From positions 17,194-81,193 of the forward strand of contig URPS01000003.1 in NCBI GenBank assembly GCA_900549855.1: a stretch of DNA of 64,000 bases. Direction: 5' to 3'. The notes beneath the pieces are model-generated. The model was not told the DNA's origin, did no database searches, and saw only the letters and a list, made by a program, of their open reading frames with translations. A program made the position numbers and the translations under genes. Position 1 is the first letter of the stretch, and each line of letters begins with the position of its first letter. Shown piece after piece: positions 58,257-64,000 of this stretch. This stretch comes from an uncultured bacterium (lineage in GTDB: Bacteria; Cyanobacteriota; Vampirovibrionia; Gastranaerophilales; Gastranaerophilaceae).

Positions 58257-60188
58257 CTATAAATGTATAATTAGCACAGGATTGCCCTGTAATTTCGCAA
58301 AAGAATCAGTATTCATACTTAAATTCATTGCCAGAGCTTTGTTAACAGTTTGCATAATAACATTATCAACACTTTGCTCGCCACTTGATACTGTTACACC
58401 CATAGCCTCAAATTTTCTACTGCTTGGATTATATCTAATTTCTACAGCAATTTTATTTGATATTGGCGGTTTGTTCAACAATAATAACTCAGTCTTTAAG
58501 TTTAGCTGTATAATTTTGCCTAGCTTGATTAAGTAACGTTTTGCAGAAGTATTTGCAGCATATCCGGCTGGTACTTCCCAATCGACTTTTAAATTTGTTA
58601 CAAGAATTGAAGCATCCAAATTTTGTTCAATTGCCGGAATTGACGTTGATGTACCTTCATTCTGAGATTGCACAGCAGGTACAATATCCAGTTTTTCGTT
58701 TGGCATAGCTTCCTGTTGTACAGATTGAATTGGCTCCACAACAGATTGAACTGGTTCTGCAACAGATTGAGTTGTATCTTCATTATTAGCAATAATATCA
58801 TTTTCAGGAAGCGAATTATTACTAAACTTTGTATATCCTAAATATGAACCCGCACCCAATATTGCCAAAACTGCAACAATCGCTAAAGGTTTTAATAACG
58901 ATGTCTTTTGTTTTGCTTGTGGATAAACGTCCATTTCTTCTGCATCGGCATTCATATCGTCACTTGCGCCATTATTGAACAACGCCTCTATTTGCTTTTC
59001 CGAATGAGATTCTTCTCCTTGTTCCTTTTCAGTACTTAATTCCGGAGTTGAGTTAATTTCTTCCGACTCCTCATTCAGTATATCTTCAAGGTTATCTAGA
59101 CTAGGTGATGCTACAGTTGTAAAACTTCCAAATGAATTTTCATCTTCCTTATCTTCAACAACAACATCATTGTCATTAACGACGTTATTATCTTCTTTTT
59201 CTTCATCCACAAGTTCAGCCAAATCATTCTGAAAATCCGGAACTAAATCATCTTTACTAACTGAACTATCAGCAATATTAACATTTTGTTCTTCTTCATT
59301 TTGTTCCAAAACATTATCCGTCAAATCACCATCAGACGATAATTCAAGCAAATCATCATTGTTTAAATCTGCATTAAGTTCAAATTCTGAATTCAAAGCC
59401 AATTCACCGGTCTGAGCATCTTCAACAAGGTCATCACCATTTGCAGTATCAAAGCCAAATCCTTCCAGAGAATCAAGACCGGAATTATCTTCATCTAAAT
59501 CAAAATTATCTAAATCACTTTGACTTACATTTTCTACATTTGTAACAGATACAAATCTAAAAACTTCTTTTGCTTTCAAAGCCTTTGCCAACCTTAAACG
59601 AGCATCTTTTGAATGTATCATTTTCTGATAAAACTCATTTACGTCATCTAATTTGCCATCAATATAGGCAAAAATATCCTTATCTTCTATATCCGGCTCA
59701 TCAGAATACTCAGAAAGAAGGTTTTCTACTTCATAAAAAGACTTTAAATCATCTTCCGTTATATGATAATAACCGTCAATAAGATTATTTTTGTTTATAT
59801 CTTCCGGTTTTATAAAACCTACAACTTCAGCACCTGATAAATCAGGTGTAATTTTTATGAACATATAAGCTATCGGTAAGAGATTGTCATTGAAATGAGC
59901 TGCAGGAACAGACAATTCATCATCGCTAAAAAATACTCGTGCATCAATATAACAATTGTTTACATATAAATCGGAAATATCTATATCTTCTAACACACGA
60001 CCAATATTATGTAGTCCTGATTCAGCCTCAGCCTTATATTTATCATCTTCAAAATACCGAACAGCAATTCCTGCTGCTAAAGCATTTGCCACAGCACGAT
60101 TTCTTACACCGGTATCTGAAATAAGCTTGCAGATATTCTGCGCCAGCTCAATATCACTACTTTCTATTAAAAAATTACCAGTACTCAC
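58257..60188 (-). CDS. Membrane-anchored acidic protein with TonB-C-like tail
   Basis: A 643-residue protein in four parts. Residues 1-190 form an ordered cytoplasmic domain (LYVNNCYIDARVFFSDDELS, FIKITPDLSGAEVVGFIKPE) that loosely recalls the cyanobacterial DUF1822 proteins. An acidic disordered stretch follows, then one membrane span (LLKPLAIVAVLAILGAGSYL, about 430-450), a Gln/Val/Pro linker and an outer domain. The end (VEIRYNPSSRKFEAMGVTVS...) resembles TonB C-terminal domains. It starts with GTG at 60188, with GGGAG 8 or so bases upstream. First in its operon and divergent from the lytic transglycosylase. Confidence 0.8.
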   Translation of the reverse strand: MSTGNFLIESSDIELAQNICKLISDTGVRNRAVANALAAGIAVRYFEDDKYKAEAESGLHNIGRVLEDIDISDLYVNNCYIDARVFFSDDELSVPAAHFNDNLLPIAYMFIKITPDLSGAEVVGFIKPEDINKNNLIDGYYHITEDDLKSFYEVENLLSEYSDEPDIEDKDIFAYIDGKLDDVNEFYQKMIHSKDARLRLAKALKAKEVFRFVSVTNVENVSQSDLDNFDLDEDNSGLDSLEGFGFDTANGDDLVEDAQTGELALNSEFELNADLNNDDLLELSSDGDLTDNVLEQNEEEQNVNIADSSVSKDDLVPDFQNDLAELVDEEKEDNNVVNDNDVVVEDKEDENSFGSFTTVASPSLDNLEDILNEESEEINSTPELSTEKEQGEESHSEKQIEALFNNGASDDMNADAEEMDVYPQAKQKTSLLKPLAIVAVLAILGAGSYLGYTKFSNNSLPENDIIANNEDTTQSVAEPVQSVVEPIQSVQQEAMPNEKLDIVPAVQSQNEGTSTSIPAIEQNLDASILVTNLKVDWEVPAGYAANTSAKRYLIKLGKIIQLNLKTELLLLNKPPISNKIAVEIRYNPSSRKFEAMGVTVSSGEQSVDNVIMQTVNKALAMNLSMNTDSFAKLQGNPVLIIHL

Positions 60189-60364
60189 CTAACACTCTCC
60201 CATACTTACATTCAATAATACCATATTATAAAAAAAAAATCTATATATGAGCATGCTTTTGACTTTTTTGAGTAATTAATTAAATCATATAGTGGATATT
60301 TATCATAAAAGATTAATGTTAAAAATAATTTATCCGATACTATTGATTGAAAGGATTAGATATT

Positions 60365-61039
60365 ATGTTTTCATCCATGATTCAAAATTTATTATCATCA
60401 TCAGGAAAATCAAGTGCAATGCAAAGAGCTGTGCAGATGAATAATTATGTTAATACATTAAATGCTCAGTGGACACCTGTTGAGAAACAAAGCCAAGCTG
60501 CTGATGCACAATTACCTAATAATATTCAATCCTTCGATAGTGTATTAAAAAAATCTTCTAACGTTAAATTTGGGGATTTATTAAGTAAACCTGTTACAAA
60601 AGTAAATGCTAATATTTACACAGCACAAGCGTCATCACCAATTAATACAGATAAAGTAACAACTCGAGAACAAATTAAAAATTTGGTATCTAAGGTTTCA
60701 AAAAAACATGGTGTTGATGAAAAACTAGTAAATGCCCTAATTAAGCAAGAATCAGGTTTTAATCCAAAAGCAAAATCAAAAGTTGGCGCTATGGGTTTAA
60801 TGCAACTCATGCCGGCAACTGCTAAAGGTCTGGGTGTAACAAATGCTATGGATCCGGAGCAAAACGTTGAAGGCGGAGTTAAATACTTAAAGTCCATGCT
60901 TAACCGTTATAATGGCAATGTTATATTGGCTCTTGCTGCATATAATGCCGGTCCGGGAGCTGTTGATAAATATGACGGTGTGCCACCATATAAAGAAACG
61001 CAAAATTACGTTAAATCTATATTATCCAATTACCTGTAA
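60365..61039 (+). CDS. Lytic transglycosylase (SLT domain)
   Basis: A 224-residue protein with an ~110-residue low-complexity N-terminus and a C-terminal SLT lysozyme-like domain. [20 protein letters not shown] contains the catalytic Glu (QES), followed by [15 protein letters not shown] and [20 protein letters not shown]. It cleaves peptidoglycan glycan strands. There is no obvious signal peptide, as in flagellar or secretion-linked transglycosylases. I start at ATG 60365, with AAAGGA 9 bases upstream; the in-frame TTG at 60347 contains that site. Confidence 0.92.
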   Translation: MFSSMIQNLLSSSGKSSAMQRAVQMNNYVNTLNAQWTPVEKQSQAADAQLPNNIQSFDSVLKKSSNVKFGDLLSKPVTKVNANIYTAQASSPINTDKVTTREQIKNLVSKVSKKHGVDEKLVNALIKQESGFNPKAKSKVGAMGLMQLMPATAKGLGVTNAMDPEQNVEGGVKYLKSMLNRYNGNVILALAAYNAGPGAVDKYDGVPPYKETQNYVKSILSNYL

Positions 61040-61042
61040 AAA

Positions 61043-62956
61043 TCAAGCATTAGCTTTTAATTTTTCAGCTTGTTTTGCTTCACGTTCTCTATCTTGCTTT
61101 TCATGAATACGTCTGGTATTAGCATAAGTTAAACGAGGAATAAACCAGCCCAATAAGTATGGAGAAATAAAGAATGTTGTAAGCAATCCCGGAACAGATG
61201 TTAAGCCTCTTGCGAAAGTCGTAATTTTATTACTCTTAGCATTCTTAGCTGCTTTCATCAATGTTTTAATTGCATCATCAGCCTTGCTGCCTTCCAGTTT
61301 TTCTATTACGCCAATTATTTTTTTATTCTTTTCTGATTTACTCAAAGATTTAATTGAGCTTAATTCAAAAGTATTTTTGTTAAATACAGAACCGGCGTCC
61401 TCCGATTTAGAAATAATTTTCTGTAAATCTCCACCGTTTTTATCTATATACTTACAGAAATTCAACATCTTATCTTTTGAATCAATTTTATTATACAAAG
61501 AATTAATTTCAGAGTTTGTTAATACGTGAGCTTTACTATAGGGATTTAATAAATCTAAAGACGTAGCCAACTTAGATTTTCCGTTTCTATCTTTGTGCAT
61601 TAAAACAAAGCCGGATTGTTTTTCGTAAGATGTAACACAAGCTCTTGTTAGCATAGGAACAGCAAAGACAACCGCAAGACTTGAAGTCAAATCTCTTAAA
61701 AGAATTTCATATACTTCTGTTAAATCTTTTTTACCATCTTCATCAACCTGAGCACGACTGTAAGCACGCATTCCTCTTGGTGCTAGCAAACCAAAAACAG
61801 AAAGTCCTGCCATTAAAGTATTAGTAAAATTGTGACCGTTATACTCAAGTTCAGATGACACAAAATCGCTTTTATTCTTATCAATTAATTTTCCTAACCG
61901 TTCCAACAGACCTTGTTTTGGTTTTCGACCTTCAAATGCAATATTGTATTCTTCAACTTTTTGTTCTTCTTTTGTTCTTGCCCCAGGAGCAGTATTACTT
62001 CTAGCATATAGCTTAGGTAAAACAGATAAAACTCCTAATGTTGCAGCCATCATTGAAATATTTGTAATCATTCTTTTTGCTAAAGATTTATCTTTCAATT
62101 TATCAGCAGCAATTTCATCCAATGTATTTATATGTTTATTAGCAGTAATTGCATCATCGGAATATTTCATCATGCCATCTATAGCTGATTTAATATCAAA
62201 AACTTTTTTACTGTCAAATTTATCAGAACCAAATTTAACTTTTTGAAGCATTTCTAAATTGGAAGATTTAGAATATTTTATATCATCTATATGAGAAACA
62301 ATATTATCCATACATTGTTTGCGATATTTTGCTTTTCCTCTAAATTTTTCCAACTTTACATCTGCTGGAATTTTTTCCATGTTATTAACTTGTTTAAGAA
62401 TGTATTCAACAGAGTCCTTAGAAATATTTTCTTTGCCCAAAGTATCTTCTAACATGCTCTTGATATTTTTTTTGTAAAATTCTTGCTTAAATTCTTCCGG
62501 CTTATTTAAGAGATTTTTATCAAATTTAGGATTAGTCAAAAATTCTTTTAAGCTATTACCGAAACGCTTGATTAATTGAGTATTAATACTCGTTGAACGT
62601 CCGGCTTTTGCAGCTACCCACAAACAAATTGGAGCAACCGCCATCATACAAGGTCCTGTTAACCCTTCCCTTCCAAGAACTTCTGTACCTTCTTGAATAT
62701 TGTAGTGACCTGTATGTTCTTTATCTCTTAAGAATCCGGCAGCCGTTCTAGGCACTGTCATACCACCAAAATCTTGAATCAGAAATGATGCAAGAAAACC
62801 CTTATCTTCAATTCCCTGCATTACATTTCCACTCAGATTCAGTAGACTAGTCATACCAGACTTAAATGACGGAGATGTAATACTTTTCTCCTGAACATTA
62901 TTTTCCTGTTTACTAGTAATAGAATTGTTATATATATTGCTATTATGAATTTTCAA
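61043..62956 (-). CDS. Large uncharacterised membrane-associated protein
   Basis: I do not recognise this protein of about 637 residues. It has several hydrophobic segments (GLTGPCMMAVAPICLWVAAK, MITNISMMAATLGVLSVLPK, LTSSLAVVFAVPMLTRACVT, GLLTTFFISPYLLGWFIPRL) between charged helical parts, so it is probably a multi-span or peripheral membrane protein. I start at TTG 62956 because AAGGA is 8 bases upstream; GTG 62962 is only 3 bases from it. It ends 3 bases from the convergent lytic transglycosylase stop. Probably lineage-specific. Confidence 0.75.
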   Translation of the reverse strand: MKIHNSNIYNNSITSKQENNVQEKSITSPSFKSGMTSLLNLSGNVMQGIEDKGFLASFLIQDFGGMTVPRTAAGFLRDKEHTGHYNIQEGTEVLGREGLTGPCMMAVAPICLWVAAKAGRSTSINTQLIKRFGNSLKEFLTNPKFDKNLLNKPEEFKQEFYKKNIKSMLEDTLGKENISKDSVEYILKQVNNMEKIPADVKLEKFRGKAKYRKQCMDNIVSHIDDIKYSKSSNLEMLQKVKFGSDKFDSKKVFDIKSAIDGMMKYSDDAITANKHINTLDEIAADKLKDKSLAKRMITNISMMAATLGVLSVLPKLYARSNTAPGARTKEEQKVEEYNIAFEGRKPKQGLLERLGKLIDKNKSDFVSSELEYNGHNFTNTLMAGLSVFGLLAPRGMRAYSRAQVDEDGKKDLTEVYEILLRDLTSSLAVVFAVPMLTRACVTSYEKQSGFVLMHKDRNGKSKLATSLDLLNPYSKAHVLTNSEINSLYNKIDSKDKMLNFCKYIDKNGGDLQKIISKSEDAGSVFNKNTFELSSIKSLSKSEKNKKIIGVIEKLEGSKADDAIKTLMKAAKNAKSNKITTFARGLTSVPGLLTTFFISPYLLGWFIPRLTYANTRRIHEKQDREREAKQAEKLKANA

Positions 62957-63134
62957 GCACACTAATCCTTAAATCTCATCTACAATATTATAAAGTATTA
63001 AACAAAAAAATATTTGCCATCTTTTTTTAACTAATTTTTGGATATAGGCTTAAAATCAATAATAAGTTAATTTTATAAGATTTACATAGCTTAACATTAA
63101 CATTATTTTTTCAAATTTATGCTAGGATTTAGGT

Positions 63135-63629
63135 ATGAAATTTTTAGAAGTAAAATTTGATAATATTAAAGAACTAGCTGAATTAGCCTCCGAAATTTGG
63201 CATGAATATTGGCCTTGCATACTTTCTGTAGAACAGATTAATTACATGGTGGATAAATTTCAATCAGAGCATGCCATATTGGAACAAATTAAAAATGAAA
63301 ATTATACATATTATTTTATTCTTAAAGATGGGAATAAGTGCGGCTATTTTGGGATATCACGAAAAGAAGATTATTTATTTCTATCAAAATTATATATAAA
63401 AAAAGAATATAGGCATCAAGGCATTGGTAGAATAGCTTTCGGGGAAATTAAAAATATTGCGAAAAATTACGGATATACAAAAATAAAATTGACTGTTAAC
63501 AAAAATAATAAGCATACAATTAACGCTTACTTAAAATACCGTTTTGCAATAGTAGCACAAGATGTAACCGATATTGGCAATGGTTTTGTGATGGACGATT
63601 ATATTATGGAATATACAAGTGTTGTATAG
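63135..63629 (+). CDS. GNAT-family N-acetyltransferase
   Basis: A 164-residue acetyl-CoA-dependent acetyltransferase. The acetyl-CoA-binding motif A is KLYIKKEYRHQGIGRIAFGE (R/Q-x-x-G-x-G), followed by LTVNKNNKHTINAYLKYRFA, the typical motif B. The N-terminal part (IWHEYWPCILSVEQINYMVD) is often seen in this subgroup. The substrate is not predictable. It has an AGG-type site before ATG and seems monocistronic. Confidence 0.92.
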   Translation: MKFLEVKFDNIKELAELASEIWHEYWPCILSVEQINYMVDKFQSEHAILEQIKNENYTYYFILKDGNKCGYFGISRKEDYLFLSKLYIKKEYRHQGIGRIAFGEIKNIAKNYGYTKIKLTVNKNNKHTINAYLKYRFAIVAQDVTDIGNGFVMDDYIMEYTSVV

Positions 63630-63706
63630 TGACTTCATTGGCTAGAGATTACTGTCGTTTTTAATTTTCTGCAATCTTGTAGTATTCTCCAAGAAGCCGA
63701 CCAAAT

Positions 63707-63739
63707 GTGCTACGTACGTAGTACCTACGTGCGTAGCAC
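63707..63739. repeat. Near-perfect palindrome with TACGTACGTA core
   Basis: The arms GTGCTACGTACGTAG (63707-63721) and CTACGTGCGTAGCAC (63725-63739) are inverted copies with one mismatch, separated by TAC. The unit GCTACGTGCGTAGCAC occurs again at 63971-63986, each time shortly after AGCCGAC. Confidence 0.8.
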
Positions 63740-63747
63740 AAAAAAAT

Positions 63748-63768
63748 GCTTGAGCTTGGAGCTCAAGC
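63748..63768. terminator. Hairpin GCTTGAGC-TTGGA-GCTCAAGC
   Basis: A perfect 8-bp stem preceded on the plus strand by a run of seven As, so it has a T-tail only for transcripts coming from the right on the minus strand. It may end a leftward gene outside the window. Confidence 0.5.
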
Positions 63769-63837
63769 GGAATTAGGAAAAAGGGATTTTATTTAAAAAG
63801 GAATGTTTTGTTTGTTGTGTTTGTAGTTTATTTTTCT

Positions 63838-63890
63838 GCCCTTACGGGTTAACCCCCACCCTAACCCTCCCCCGAGGAGAGGGAACGCAC
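63838..63890. repeat. Solo copy of element B-type repeat end
   Basis: GCCCTTACGGGTTAACCCCC followed by ACCCTAACCCTCCCCCGAGG and AGAGGGAACGCAC. It matches both parts of the element B right end (CCCTTGCGGGATAGCCCCCA at 5936 and CCCCCGAGGAGAGGG at 6019) in uninterrupted form. The rest of 63630-64000 holds palindromes but no gene that I can support. Confidence 0.75.
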
Positions 63891-63970
63891 CAGACTTGTA
63901 GGTTCACTTCGAGGCGGAGATTGTAGTTTCGATATAATCTAGTAATTTTCACCTAGCAGCCGACGTAATG

Positions 63971-63986
63971 GCTACGTGCGTAGCAC
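63971..63986. repeat. Second copy of the GCTACGTGCGTAGCAC palindrome
   Basis: GCTACGTGCGTAGCAC, containing the GCTACG/CGTAGC inverted pair, is identical to 15 of 15 bases of the 63725-63739 arm plus one flanking base change. It follows AGCCGACGTAATG, similar to AGCCGACCAAATG before the first copy. Confidence 0.7.
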
Positions 63987-64000
63987 TAGCTGAAGATACC

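Noticed and set aside
63748..63768. Terminator for the GNAT gene
   Set aside because: The T-run is on the wrong side for a plus-strand transcript; if it is a terminator, it serves leftward transcription from outside the window.

Overview
The window is AT-rich (roughly one third G+C by eye) and reads as a non-photosynthetic relative of Cyanobacteria, most likely a gut-type Melainabacteria/Gastranaerophilales genome. The main evidence is an RNA polymerase beta-prime subunit split into rpoC1 and rpoC2 at the cyanobacterial position, with a very large insertion in the trigger-loop region of RpoC2. Families common in cyanobacteria support this (DUF3326, DUF4330, a Tic20-like membrane protein). There are no photosynthesis genes, and there is a flagellar export operon. 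The lineage call is inference; gene identities rest on motifs read from the translations.

Layout. 1-2.8 kb: dTDP-rhamnose operon on the minus strand (rmlC, rmlB, a four-helix-bundle gene, rmlD, start of rmlA). 2.8-6.1 kb: an accessory region with an inverted-repeat-bounded DUF559 endonuclease pseudogene, tRNA-Lys plus a decayed tRNA copy, a TOPRIM-domain gene, a coiled-coil gene and a second, more decayed DUF559 element. 6.1-14.3 kb: orphan histidine kinase, calpain-like protease, the rpiB-rsfS-TPR-Tic20-like operon, a secreted repeat protein, rnpA with an unknown partner, an MCE protein, upp and a small LuxR-type regulator. 14.3-34.1 kb, mostly minus strand: LOG protein, pseudopilin, PHP phosphoesterase, ymdB, rny, leuS, dnaE, ligA, O-antigen ligase, DUF4330, heptose kinase, CorC/HlyC transporter. 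34.2-46.2 kb: DUF3326, then tig, rpoC2, rpoC1 and rpoB. 46.4-52.8 kb: fliP-fliQ-fliR-flhB-small ORF-flhA-pilZ-membrane protein, the core of the flagellar export gate with a c-di-GMP-type sensor domain at its end. 53-60.2 kb: an unusual operon of two very acidic proteins (one membrane-anchored with a TonB-C-like tail) and a zinc-ribbon/P-loop/TPR protein, divergent from a lytic transglycosylase. The right end holds a lineage-specific protein, a GNAT acetyltransferase and a repeat-rich intergenic stretch.

The most noteworthy signal outside ordinary genes is a family of short mobile-looking units. A tiny DUF559 nuclease gene sits between 62-bp inverted repeats (2870-3359). A wrecked relative lies at 5755-6042, and solitary copies of a repeat end like that of the second unit occur at 29246, 47358 and 63838. 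Two further points stand out. At least two genes (rnpA and the DUF3326 gene) have promoters placed so that the transcript should start at or next to the ATG. The acidic/zinc-ribbon operon at 53.6-60.2 kb has no obvious described counterpart that I recognise.
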